A stretch of 64,000 bases of DNA. Origin: Stakelama portus (lineage in GTDB: Bacteria > Pseudomonadota > Alphaproteobacteria > Sphingomonadales > Sphingomonadaceae). Positions 26,480 to 34,609 of the stretch are shown in pieces; position 1 is the first letter of the stretch; each line of letters starts with the position of its first letter. The stretch is from NCBI RefSeq assembly GCF_003171655.1, contig NZ_QFZL01000003.1, positions 496,001 through 560,000 of the forward strand, in the 5' to 3' direction. The notes under the pieces were generated by a model that saw only the letters and a program-made list of their open reading frames with translations, was not told the origin of the DNA and did not search any database. The position numbers and the translations under genes are program-made.

Positions 26480-27751
26480 CTGACTCAGTTTCCCATCGGC
26501 GTCCTTGGCATTGTCGCCATTCTTGCGATCGCCTTTCTGATTTCCCCGCGCAAGCGCTCCATCCGCTTGCGACAGGTCGCTCCGGCCTTTGCGTTGCAGG
26601 CGGGAATCGCGGTGCTCGTCCTTTATGTCCCGGCGGGGCGTGAGGCGATCAAGACGATGTCGGCGGGGGTCAGCGCGCTGCTCGGCTATGCCGATGCCGG
26701 TACCCAGTTCATTTTCGGCCCGCTGGCCTCGCCCGAAATCGGCGGCAACAGCTTTGCGATCGCTGCCCTTCCCGTCATCATCTTCTTCGCCAGCCTGATT
26801 TCGATCCTGTATCATCTGGGCATCATGCAGCTGGTGGTGCGCTGGGTCGGCGGCGCGATCGAGAAAGTGACGGGCGTGACCAAGGTCGAATCGCTATGCG
26901 CCGCGGCCAATATCTTCGTCGGTCAGAGCGAATCGCCGCTCGTCATCCGCCCCTATCTTTCCAAGCTTACCGAATCGCAGCTGTTCGCGGTGATGTCGGT
27001 CGGCATGGCGGGCGTCGCAGGAACGATCCTCGCCGCCTATGCCAGCTTCCTCGGCCCGGAATCGCTGCCATCGCTGCTGGCCGCCTCATTCATGGCGGCG
27101 CCGGGCGGGCTGTTGATGGCAAAGATCATCATGCCCGAACTCAAGGCGAATCTTGCGGAGAGCGAATTGCCGCTCGACGACGATCGTGAGGAAGAGGTGA
27201 TCCGCGCCGCCGAGCGGGATATCGAGGAAGAAAAGGCCGACAATATCATCATGGCCGCAGCTGCCGGTGCGCAGACCGGCGTCAAGCTGGCAGTGGCGGT
27301 CGGCGCGATGGTGCTCGCATTCGTCGCGCTGGTCGCGCTTGCCAATGGCCTGCTCGCCGGCATTGGCGGCTGGTTCGGCTTTCCCGAGCTGAGTTTCCAG
27401 CTGATCATCGGCACGATTTTCCAGCCGGTCATGTATCTGCTCGGCATTCCCTGGCACGAAGCCGGCACGGCGGGCGGCCTGTTCGGCACCAAGGTCGTGC
27501 TCAACGAATTCGTCGCCTTCATTCAGCTGGGCGCCGCGACCGATCTGTCGCCGCGAACCATTACCATCATCACCTTTGCGCTGTGCGGCTTTGCCAATTT
27601 CAGTTCGATCGCGATCCAGCTCGCGGTGACCGGTGGTCTGGCCCCCAATCAGCGCGGGACCATCGCGCGGCTGGGCGTCCGGGCATTGATTGCCGGCAGC
27701 CTCGCCAATCTGATGAGCGCGGCGCTGGCGGGGCTGTTGCTACCCGCCTGA
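26480..27751 (+). CDS. nupC: NupC/CNT-family nucleoside transporter
   Basis: Concentrative nucleoside transporter of about 423 residues, importing nucleosides with sodium or protons. Family motifs: LGIVAILAIAFLISPRKRSI at the N-terminus, VESLCAAANIFVGQSESPL (nucleoside site), SVGMAGVAGTILAAYASFLG and the C-terminal FALCGFANFSSIAIQ. Nine or so membrane segments, full length. The conserved N-terminus has no ATG, GTG or TTG in frame; CTG at 26480, preceded by AGAGG about 8 bases upstream, is the best start. The next in-frame upstream start lies within the preceding gene. The gene meets exoD tail to tail with 5 bp between stops. Confidence 0.9.
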   Translation: MTQFPIGVLGIVAILAIAFLISPRKRSIRLRQVAPAFALQAGIAVLVLYVPAGREAIKTMSAGVSALLGYADAGTQFIFGPLASPEIGGNSFAIAALPVIIFFASLISILYHLGIMQLVVRWVGGAIEKVTGVTKVESLCAAANIFVGQSESPLVIRPYLSKLTESQLFAVMSVGMAGVAGTILAAYASFLGPESLPSLLAASFMAAPGGLLMAKIIMPELKANLAESELPLDDDREEEVIRAAERDIEEEKADNIIMAAAAGAQTGVKLAVAVGAMVLAFVALVALANGLLAGIGGWFGFPELSFQLIIGTIFQPVMYLLGIPWHEAGTAGGLFGTKVVLNEFVAFIQLGAATDLSPRTITIITFALCGFANFSSIAIQLAVTGGLAPNQRGTIARLGVRALIAGSLANLMSAALAGLLLPA

Positions 27752-27756
27752 CCGGC

Positions 27757-28374
27757 TCAGAACAGCTTCGGGATATTGGCGATCAACAGCCATGCTGCGC
27801 CACCCGAAGCGGCAAAGCCGAGCAGCATCAGCAACCCGTCGCGGGCAGTAAGCCCCAGGCCGAGCAGCAGGATCGCGATGCCCGGCACCGCCGCGGCAAA
27901 GGGCAGCAGTTCCAGCGGCGGCATCATCGCGCCGAGCAGCACGCAGCATAAGGCAGCGATCCAGGTCGCGACGTGCCCCGCCGCCCAGTCGAGTCGCGGA
28001 CGGATCAGCTTGTCGATATGGCGAAAGGCCCAGTCCGCCTTGTCGCGCAGCTTGCGCACCTTGTCTTTCGAAACGCTGCGGTCGCGGATGAACCGGGGCA
28101 GCCAGGGCTGATTGCGCCCGAACAGGATCTGCACCGCCATCAATATGGTGATGACGCCGACGGTGGTGGGCAGGCCGGGAATGCCGCCGACCGGCGGCAC
28201 CGTCGCAAACAGCGCCAGGATCGCGATGATCGGCCCGAAACTGCGCTTGCCGAAATCGTCGAGCAGATCGCCGATCGATACCTGTCCGTCATGGCCCGCC
28301 TGCTCGGCGCGATCGATCAGGTCTTCCAGCGGGCGATCGCTGGTGTCCTTGTCACTTTCTCCGGCGCTGGCGAT
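27757..28374 (-). CDS. exoD: ExoD-family membrane protein, start codon unclear
   Basis: Membrane protein of about 205 residues related to ExoD of rhizobia (exopolysaccharide synthesis, alkali tolerance). Visible: LEDLIDRAEQAGHDGQVSIG, DLLDDFGKRSFGP, the PPVGGIPGLPTTVGVITILM hallmark and two later hydrophobic segments. The frame is open from 28398 (after TAA) but has no ATG, GTG or TTG before the GTG at 28200, which would remove 58 conserved residues. A perfect AGGGAGG (28382-28388) stands 6-7 bases before an ATC codon at 28374, used here as a provisional start. Either initiation is non-canonical or a base differs from the original ATG. Confidence 0.8.
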   Translation of the reverse strand: MASAGESDKDTSDRPLEDLIDRAEQAGHDGQVSIGDLLDDFGKRSFGPIIAILALFATVPPVGGIPGLPTTVGVITILMAVQILFGRNQPWLPRFIRDRSVSKDKVRKLRDKADWAFRHIDKLIRPRLDWAAGHVATWIAALCCVLLGAMMPPLELLPFAAAVPGIAILLLGLGLTARDGLLMLLGFAASGGAAWLLIANIPKLF

Positions 28375-28448
28375 GACGATCCTCCCTGTGGCGCGGATTT
28401 AACGCGCCAGGACAGGAGTTTATCCCGATCCCGCCAAACCGGCCGGTG

Positions 28449-29288
28449 TCACAGCTTGCCGAATTGCTCCTCATAGCCCGCAATGTCGCCATTCGCGAGC
28501 AACGCCGCCTGTTCGATCCAGCGGTCCCGGCCCATCCGGCCCTGAAAATCGCCGAGCTGTGCATCGAGCGCCAGCGCATCTGCGGCGGAGAGATTGGCGA
28601 TCTGGGCAAAGCGCCTGATGCCGAGCGACCTCAGCTTTTCTTCCAGCCGCGGCCCGACGCCTTTCATCCGGGTGAGGTCGTCGGCGGGCAGTTCGCCCGA
28701 TGCAGGTGCCGGTGCAGGCGTGACGGGTTCCGCAGGCGCCGATGGTTCCGGCGCAGGCGCGTCGGCAACGGCTTCGACCGGCGGCTCGGGGGCGGGCTCG
28801 GCTTGCGCCACCGGTTCGGCGGCAGGTTCAGGCTCGGCAACGGGCTCGGGCGCCGTCGGCTCGGGCGCGGGTGCGGTTTCGGCTACCGGCTCGGGCATGA
28901 CCGGTTCGGGCGCTGCCGGCTCGGGTTCAGGCGCCGGCTCGGCGACCGGTGCGGGCGCAACAGGTTCGGGCGCGGGCGGTGCTTCGGCAACCGGCTCGGC
29001 AACCGGCACCACCGGTTCGGGCGCGACCACAGGCTCCGGCTGGGGTTCGGGCATGCGCGCTGCCTCTGCCGCAGCGGCTGCCGCCGCTTCTTCCTCGGCG
29101 CGGATCGCGGCCAGCTCCTCGGCTTCCTCGCGGCGCCGCCGTGCGGCAACGCCGACTGCGCGCGCGATCAGCAGCAGCACGATCAGGATGATCAGCACGC
29201 CGCCGGCGATCACCGTGAAATTGACGGTCAGAAACGGCGGCGCTCCGTTATAGAGCAATTCCTGCCCCTTGGCTCCCAGCAGCGTCAT
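28449..29288 (-). CDS. Membrane-anchored P/A/E-rich protein with C-terminal HhH domain
   Basis: Protein of 279 residues in three parts. An N-terminal membrane segment (about 24-45, TVIAGGVLIILIVLLLIARA) is followed by a charged helix (RRREEAEELAAIRAEEEAA, coiled-coil-like). Residues of about 80-205 are a Pro-Glu-Pro/Ala-rich low-complexity linker. The C-terminal 70 residues (DDLTRMKGVGPRLEEKL, LGIRRFAQIANLSAADALAL, GRMGRDRWIEQAALLANG) form a helix-hairpin-helix domain of the type annotated as flap-endonuclease-like. The domain could touch DNA or protein; no nuclease residues are apparent. Alone upstream of exoD on the same strand (74-bp gap). Confidence 0.8.
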   Translation of the reverse strand: MTLLGAKGQELLYNGAPPFLTVNFTVIAGGVLIILIVLLLIARAVGVAARRRREEAEELAAIRAEEEAAAAAAAEAARMPEPQPEPVVAPEPVVPVAEPVAEAPPAPEPVAPAPVAEPAPEPEPAAPEPVMPEPVAETAPAPEPTAPEPVAEPEPAAEPVAQAEPAPEPPVEAVADAPAPEPSAPAEPVTPAPAPASGELPADDLTRMKGVGPRLEEKLRSLGIRRFAQIANLSAADALALDAQLGDFQGRMGRDRWIEQAALLANGDIAGYEEQFGKL

Positions 29289-29419
29289 GGCGCGATTTCC
29301 CCCTCGCGATGCGAATCCCGGTGTTCATGCATAGCCTACGCGCGGCGCAGGTCCAGCGCGCTGTTAACCTTTGCCTGTCCCATGCTGCGTCGCCGCAACA
29401 CAGGAAACTTCGCCACAAC

Positions 29420-29448
29420 GAAAAAGGGCGGCCCGCAAGGACCGCCCC
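29420..29448 (-). terminator. Rho-independent terminator of rpsD
   Basis: On the minus strand a GC-rich stem (GGGCGG with CCGCCC, part of GGGCGGTCC-TTGC-GGGCCGCCC) is followed by TTTTTC. It lies about 25 bases after the rpsD stop codon. Confidence 0.85.
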
Positions 29449-29474
29449 GTTTCGATTCGACTGCGAAAGCCGGA

Positions 29475-30089
29475 TCAGCGCGAATAGAATTCGACGACCA
29501 GATTCGGTTCCATCTTCACCGGATAGGGCACTTCGTCGAGCGTCGGAATGCGCGTGAAGGTCGCCTTCGAAGCGCCGTCCATTGCGACATATTCCGGAAT
29601 GTCGCGCTCGGCCAGCGCCTGCGCTTCGAGCACCAGCGCCATTTCCTGCGCCTTGTTCGACAGGCTGACTTCCTCGCCCGGCTTGATGCGACGCGAACCG
29701 ATGTTGCACTTCTCGCCGTTCACGCGGACATGGCCGTGATTGACCAGCTGGCGCGCGGCAAAGATCGTCGGCGCGAACTTGGCGCGATAGACGACCATGT
29801 CGAGACGCTGTTCGAGCAGGCCGATCAGGTTCTGACCGGTATCGCCCTTCATCTTCGACGCGTCTTCGTACGAACGCTTGAACTGCTTTTCGGTGATGTC
29901 GCCGTAATAGCCCTTCAGCTTCTGCTTGGCGCGCAGCTGGATGCCGTAGTCCGACATCTTGCCCTTGCGGCGCTGGCCGTGCTGACCGGGACCATATTCG
30001 CGCTTGTTCACCGGGCTCTTCGGACGACCCCAGATGTTTTCGCCCATGCGGCGGTCGAGCTTGTACTTGGCGCTGGAGCGCTTCGACAT
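29475..30089 (-). CDS. rpsD: 30S ribosomal protein S4
   Basis: Primary rRNA-binding protein of the small subunit, 204 residues. [20 protein letters not shown] is the typical alphaproteobacterial N-terminus; [17 protein letters not shown] and the S4 RNA-binding domain ([36 protein letters not shown]) follow. ATG 30089 with GGAAT 6 bases upstream is the start; 39 further upstream codons are open but not conserved. Monocistronic with its own promoter in the 171-bp gap and a terminator at 29420-29448. S4 can bind its own mRNA in other bacteria; no such structure is evident here. Confidence 0.98.
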   Translation of the reverse strand: MSKRSSAKYKLDRRMGENIWGRPKSPVNKREYGPGQHGQRRKGKMSDYGIQLRAKQKLKGYYGDITEKQFKRSYEDASKMKGDTGQNLIGLLEQRLDMVVYRAKFAPTIFAARQLVNHGHVRVNGEKCNIGSRRIKPGEEVSLSNKAQEMALVLEAQALAERDIPEYVAMDGASKATFTRIPTLDEVPYPVKMEPNLVVEFYSR

Positions 30090-30260
30090 GTGATATTCCT
30101 TACAATTGCCAACAACGTTGACCCGGCGGAAGATATTTCCACCTGATCGCGTTCCCGGTTTCGCCTGCAATTCCAGAGTGTTGGAAATGCAGGGCCGCCG
30201 CTTCACCGGGGTGCGGGGCCGATTGCGAAGGCGCGCGGGTACGCGGGAACCCGCGCAAAG

Positions 30261-30992
30261 TCAACTCCGGCGCTGCTTCTTGCCCTCCAGCGCGGAAAGC
30301 ACGCCGCGCAGCGTCTTGATCTCCTGGCTCGACCAGCCGGGCTTGGTCAGCAATGTGCGCAGCGTTCGCTTGGTCGCCGGGGTGCGTTCGGGGGGATGAT
30401 AAAATCCCTTCGCCTCGAGCAACCCGTCGAGATGCGCGATCATGCCGTCCAGCTCGGCCTGCGGCGCGACGGGGTCGTGTTCCTCCAGCGTCGGCTGGAC
30501 CAGATCGGCATGTTTCGACCATTCATAGGCGATCAGGATCACGGCCTGCGCCAGATTGAGCGATCCGAATTCGGGATTGATCGGCACGGTGACGATCGTG
30601 CCCGCGACCGCGACATCGTCGGTTTCAAGGCCAGAGCGCTCCGGCCCGAACAGGATTGCGGATTTGCCCGGCGTGGCATGGATCGCCTGCGCGGCTTCGT
30701 CGGGCCTGACCACCGGCTTGGTCACGCCGCGTTTGCGCACCGTGGTGGCATAGACATGGGTGCAGTCCGCCACCGCATCGGCGACGCTTTCGAAGATCTG
30801 CGCGCGTTCGAGCACGATATCCGCGCCGCTCGCCGCCGGGCCCGCGGAGGGATTGGGCCAGCCGTCGCGCGGGCTTACCAGCCGCATCTCGGCAAGCCCG
30901 AAATTGAGCATCGCGCGCGCCGCCTTGCCGATATTCTCGCCCAGTTGCGGGCGGACAAGGATGATCGCGGGGGGTGGGGTGGTTTCGCTCAT
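30261..30992 (-). CDS. trmJ: tRNA/rRNA 2'-O-methyltransferase, TrmJ-like
   Basis: SPOUT (TrmH/TrmJ) methyltransferase of 243 residues. PAIILVRPQLGENIGKAARA (about 8-27), ILFGPERSGLETDD (about 112-125) and VPINPEFGSLNLAQAVILIAYE (split: VPINPEFGSLNLAQ and AVILIAYEW) are the three SPOUT motifs. The C-terminal helix bundle (FYHPPERTPATKRTLRTLL) matches TrmJ, which methylates position 32 of tRNAs. Its start is 2-3 bp from the end region of the GIY-YIG gene, whose stop lies at 30995. Confidence 0.9.
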   Translation of the reverse strand: MSETTPPPAIILVRPQLGENIGKAARAMLNFGLAEMRLVSPRDGWPNPSAGPAASGADIVLERAQIFESVADAVADCTHVYATTVRKRGVTKPVVRPDEAAQAIHATPGKSAILFGPERSGLETDDVAVAGTIVTVPINPEFGSLNLAQAVILIAYEWSKHADLVQPTLEEHDPVAPQAELDGMIAHLDGLLEAKGFYHPPERTPATKRTLRTLLTKPGWSSQEIKTLRGVLSALEGKKQRRS

Positions 30993-30994
30993 TT

Positions 30995-31336
30995 CTATCT
31001 GTCTTCTTCCGTTCGCCCCGAGCGAAGTCGAGGGGCCGCCGCAACGCGTGACTCTCGTTCACCCGGTGGCATGGCCGCGCGCTTCAACGCCGTCCAGTCG
31101 CCAGCGATCAGGGCTTCCTTCTTGGCGCGCGACCATGGTTTGATTCGCAATTCAGCTCGAATCGCTTCCTCGCGTGTCTGGAAGCATTCCTGCCACATCA
31201 GCGAGACTGGGCGGCGGTCATGGGTGTAGCCGGGAATTTCGCCGGATTGATGTTGGGCAACACGGCGCTCCAGGTCGTCGGTATGGCCGGTATAGTAAGA
31301 AGCATCCGAGCAGCGCAGGATATAGACCCAGAACAT
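30995..31336 (-). CDS. GIY-YIG domain nuclease bracketed by REP halves
   Basis: Single-domain GIY-YIG protein of 113 residues, the UPF0213 size class. FWVYILRCSDASYYTGHTDD contains the GIY-YIG pair (VYIL and YYTG) followed by LERRVAQHQSG with the conserved Arg. ELRIKPWSRAKKEALIAGDW carries the metal-binding Glu region and the basic helix. All residues needed for cleavage seem present. ATG 31336 starts exactly at the domain. The last 12 residues (PRLRSGRTEEDR) are translated from a REP half at 31009-31036, and a second half in inverted orientation stands 24 bp before the ATG at 31360-31387. The gene thus occupies the spacer of a REP bimodule. Function in these genomes is unknown. Confidence 0.88.
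   Translation of the reverse strand: MFWVYILRCSDASYYTGHTDDLERRVAQHQSGEIPGYTHDRRPVSLMWQECFQTREEAIRAELRIKPWSRAKKEALIAGDWTALKRAAMPPGERESRVAAAPRLRSGRTEEDR
31009..31036. repeat. REP half-element, left flank of the GIY-YIG gene
   Basis: CCGTTCGCCCC followed by GAGCGAAGTCGAGGGGC, 28 bp. It is the inverted partner of 31360-31387, with 26 of 28 positions alike by hand alignment, and overlaps the 3' end of the GIY-YIG reading frame. Confidence 0.85.
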
Positions 31337-31359
31337 CGTTACCGCTCCCCGTTGCGACT

Positions 31360-31387
31360 GTCCCTCGACTTCGCTCGGGACGAACGG
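31360..31387. repeat. REP half-element, right flank of the GIY-YIG gene
   Basis: GTCCCTCGACTTCGCTC followed by GGGACGAACGG, 28 bp. Inverted copy of 31009-31036. It lies between nrdR and the GIY-YIG start codon, so it would be part of the leader of the nuclease mRNA. Confidence 0.85.
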
Positions 31388-31415
31388 GGGTGGCCAATGC
31401 CCATCCGGCCCAGTC

Positions 31416-31877
31416 TCACCCCTTGCCCACCTCATGCACGCTGCCGGCGAATTCCTCGAAATCGCGTGCCTCGCGAAAGTCCTTATAGACGCTGGCGAAG
31501 CGGATATAGGCGACCGAATCGAGTCCCTTCAGCCCCTCCATCACCATCTCGCCGATGCGCTGGGCGGGAATTTCGCTGTCGCCCTGGGTTTCCAGCTGGC
31601 GCTGGATGCCCGAAACCAGCTTTTCGATCGCGGCTGCGGCGATCGGGCGCTTGCGGCACGCGATCGCGACCGATCGCATCAGCTTGTCGCGCTCGAACGG
31701 CTCGCGCCGTTCCTCCGACTTGACGATGGTCAGGTCGCGCAGCTGGATACGTTCGAACGTCGTGAAGCGCGCGCCGCATGCCTCGCACTGGCGGCGGCGG
31801 CGGATCGCGTTGCCGTCCTCGGTCGGACGGCTGTCCTTCACCTGGCTGTCTTCATGAGTGCAAAAGGGGCAGCGCAT
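31416..31877 (-). CDS. nrdR: Transcriptional repressor NrdR
   Basis: Repressor of ribonucleotide reductase genes, 153 residues. The zinc ribbon is [17 protein letters not shown] with the second CxxC pair in [14 protein letters not shown] (four Cys at about 3, 6, 31, 34). The ATP-cone follows ([35 protein letters not shown]), which senses ATP/dATP. Full length. On the same strand as glyA-rpiB upstream, separated by a REP bimodule at 31891-31995. The glyA-nrdR order is common in alphaproteobacteria. Confidence 0.97.
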   Translation of the reverse strand: MRCPFCTHEDSQVKDSRPTEDGNAIRRRRQCEACGARFTTFERIQLRDLTIVKSEERREPFERDKLMRSVAIACRKRPIAAAAIEKLVSGIQRQLETQGDSEIPAQRIGEMVMEGLKGLDSVAYIRFASVYKDFREARDFEEFAGSVHEVGKG

Positions 31878-31890
31878 CGCAAATTCACAT

Positions 31891-31995
31891 CCGTTCGTGC
31901 TGAGTAGGGACTGAGCGAAGTCGAAGGCCCGTATCGAAGCATCGGTCCTTCGATATGCCGCTTCGACGGGCTCAGCGGCTACTCAGGACGAACGG
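31891..31995. repeat. REP-like bimodule between glyA and nrdR
   Basis: A 105-bp element bounded by CCGTTCGTGCTGAG on the left and CTCAGGACGAACGG on the right. Inside are GAGCGAAGTCGAAGG, GTATCGAAGCAT, CTTCGATATGCCGC and TTCGACGGGCTCAGC, which pair as nested inverted repeats. The copy at 25053-25164 is the same element in reverse orientation. Confidence 0.88.
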
Positions 31996-32019
31996 ACAGA
32001 TAATCGGGCCCTCGCGTGC

Positions 32020-33326
32020 TCACGCCTCCGGATAGATCGGGAAGCGTTCGCACAGCGCCTGGACGCGTTCGCGGACATTGGCTTCGATCTGCGCATCGCC
32101 CGCTTCGCCATTCTTGCGCAGCCCGTCGAGCACGTCGGCGATCATGTTGCCGATCTCGCGGAATTCGGCCGGGCCAAAGCCGCGTGTCGTGCCGGCGGGC
32201 GATCCGACGCGGATGCCGCTGGTCTTCATCGGCGGCAGCGGATCGTTGGGAATGCCGTTCTTGTTGCAGGTGATCGCCGAGCGTTCGAGCGCTTCGTCGG
32301 CATCCTTGCCGGTAACGCCCAGCGGAGTGAGATCGACCAGCGCCAGATGCGTGTCGGTGCCGCCCGAAACCAGATTCGCGCCGCGCTCCTTCAGCGTCGC
32401 GGCCAGCACCTTGGCGTTTTCCACCACCGCGGCGATATACGCCTTGTAATCGGGCTGGAGCGCTTCGCCGAATGCAACCGCCTTGGCGGCGATGACATGC
32501 ATCAGCGGCCCGCCCTGCAGGCCGGGGAACACTGCCGAGTTGATCTTCTTGGCGATTGCTTCGTCATTGGTCATCACCATGCCGCCGCGCGGGCCGCGCA
32601 GCGTCTTGTGCGTGGTGGTGGTGACGACATGGGCGTGGCCGAACGGGCTGGGGTGCGCGCCGCCCGCGACCAGTCCGGCGAAATGCGCCATATCGACCAT
32701 GAACAGCGCGCCGACCTCATCGGCAATCGCCCGGAAGCGTGCGAAATCGATCTGGCGCGGATAGGCCGAACCACCGGTGATGATCAGCTTGGGGCTATGC
32801 TCTTTGGCGAGCGCTTCGACCTGATCGAAATCGATCAGATGCGTTTCCGGATCGACGCCATATTGCACGGCGTTGAACCATTTGCCGCTCATCGCCGCCT
32901 TGGCACCATGCGTCAGGTGTCCGCCGGCATCGAGGCTGAGGCCCATGATCGTATCGCCGGGCCGGGTCAGCGCCAGCATCACTGCGCCGTTCGCCTGCGC
33001 GCCCGAATGCGGCTGGACATTGGCAAAGCCGCATCCGAACAATTGCTTGGCGCGATCGATCGCCAGCTGCTCAACTTCGTCCGAAGGATGGCAGCCCTGA
33101 TAATAGCGCCTGCCCGGATAGCCTTCGGCATATTTGTTGGTGAAGACGCTGCCCTGCGCCTCCAGCACTGCCTTGGACACGATATTCTCGCTGGCGATCA
33201 GCTCGATCTGATGCTGCTCGCGCTGCAACTCGTGCTGTACGCCGGCGAACACCGCAGCATCGGCTTCGGCCAGGCCGCGCGTAAAAAAGCCGTCGGGCTG
33301 TACGCCCGCTTCGATTGCACTGGTGC

Positions 33327-33330
<4 letters not shown>
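32020..33330 (-). CDS. glyA: Serine hydroxymethyltransferase
   Basis: PLP enzyme of 436 residues converting serine plus THF to glycine plus methylene-THF. Motifs: [49 protein letters not shown] segment [14 protein letters not shown], the PLP-lysine region [16 protein letters not shown], and [10 protein letters not shown]. Standard length. The start ATG overlaps the rpiB stop by 4 bases, so the genes are coupled. With folD it supplies one-carbon units. Confidence 0.98.
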
Positions 33331-33779
<449 letters not shown>

Positions 33780-33825
33780 GAAGGCGGCGCGCTCCCGACA
33801 ATCTCAGTGCTGGAATGCGCGCCTA

Positions 33826-34170
33826 TTAGGCGTTCGTGTCGGGCATTGCCACACCCGATGTGCCGCGGCGTGCCGATTGCGCGAGCCGGCTGCGTTCGCG
33901 CACGCGCGGCAGGTGCGACGCGCTCACCGGAATGCGGCTGCCGTCCGAAAGCAGCAGCATCCACCGCCGCCCTTCACGCGCCGCACCGGCGACCGCACCC
34001 GATGCGGCCCAGGCACCGCGATGCGCCTGTTCGCCGTCGATCTGCGCGAGTTCGCTCGGCGCGTCGCCGAAACGATAATGGACCAGCGGGCTCCGTCCCT
34101 CGCCCCGCCGGACCCGGCAAGAATGATCTTCGCCGATCACGGCGACCAGCGAATCGGCACGTTGCTGGAC
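33826..34170 (-). pseudogene. Degenerate LytTR DNA-binding domain
   Basis: The minus strand encodes a stretch that aligns by eye to a whole LytTR domain: SLVAVIGEDHSCRVRR, PLVHYRFGDAPSELAQIDGE, QAHRGAWAASGAVAGA, MLLLSDGSRIPVSASHLPRV, ending with TAA at 33826. Sphingomonad LytTR domains normally read EDHYxRV, DGxQVHRSxW and VPVSRxxxxxVR; here Tyr is Ser, HRS is HRG and several basic residues are lost. Upstream in the same frame there is only low-complexity Arg/Pro-rich sequence without a membrane or receiver domain and without a good start. It is most likely the residue of a LytTR regulator gene. A short living gene remains possible. Confidence 0.5.
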
Positions 34171-34499
34171 GGAACGGTGACGGCGATCGAAGGGCGCGGC
34201 TATCTGGCCGATGGCACCACCGGCTTCAATGGCGTCGCGGTCATTTCCTGCGATCCTGATGAAAAACCTATAGGATGCGGTCCCATGCGCAGCGCAAGGC
34301 AGCCGCTTTTGCGATCGTGCCGACCGAAACCGGCTATGCCGGGGAAATTCCGTACGGCAACGCAACGACCCGGTATGCAGTGGCGATTCGCGACGGCGAA
34401 GGGGCGGAGGCCGGGGACTATGTGACGGCGGGTCAGACCCCTCGCGGTTTCTTCGAAATGCGGGTCGCAAGGGTCGGGAATACCGGCTGGCCCTCTGGC
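34171..34499. other. Gene-poor stretch between the LytTR remnant and the btaA leader
   Basis: No reading frame here has family similarity, a ribosome-binding site and plausible codon use. Short plus-strand frames (for example 34275-34649) look non-coding. It may be the eroded N-terminal part of the LytTR gene, promoter sequence for btaA, or both. Confidence 0.4.
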
Positions 34500-34603
34500 G
34501 GCGCTGTACAAGGGATTGATTTCGGCAGCGCCTTCGCACAAGTCTCCCCGCCAATGTGCCCGGTGGCCCCCTATGGGGGCCGCTCGCGCACTCCCTCCGG
34601 GAG
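34500..34603 (+). promoter_or_regulatory. Structured 5' leader of the btaA operon
   Basis: Three perfect stems precede btaA. Stem 1: GGCGCTG (34500-34506) pairs with CAGCGCC (34526-34532). Stem 2: GGCCCCC-TAT-GGGGGCC (34565-34581). Stem 3: CTCCC-TCC-GGGAG (34591-34603), whose right arm GGGAG is the Shine-Dalgarno sequence of btaA, 6 bases before ATG 34610. Folding of stem 3 would hide the ribosome-binding site. This suggests translational control by an RNA switch, thermometer or protein. It does not match a SAM-II or SAH riboswitch by eye. Confidence 0.55.
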
Positions 34604-34609
34604 CAAGAC

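Noticed and set aside
28670..29040. Possible CRISPR-like or tandem repeat array in the GGTTCGGGC-rich stretch
   Set aside because: Imperfect short codon repeats inside a coding linker, without regular spacers.
28594..29253. Plus-strand Gly/Ala/Ser-rich frame of 219 codons
   Set aside because: It is the complement of the Pro-Glu-rich linker of the HhH protein.
34450..34609. Pho box before btaA, or SAM-II/SAH riboswitch
   Set aside because: No CTGTCAT-type direct repeats and no match to the conserved riboswitch cores by eye.
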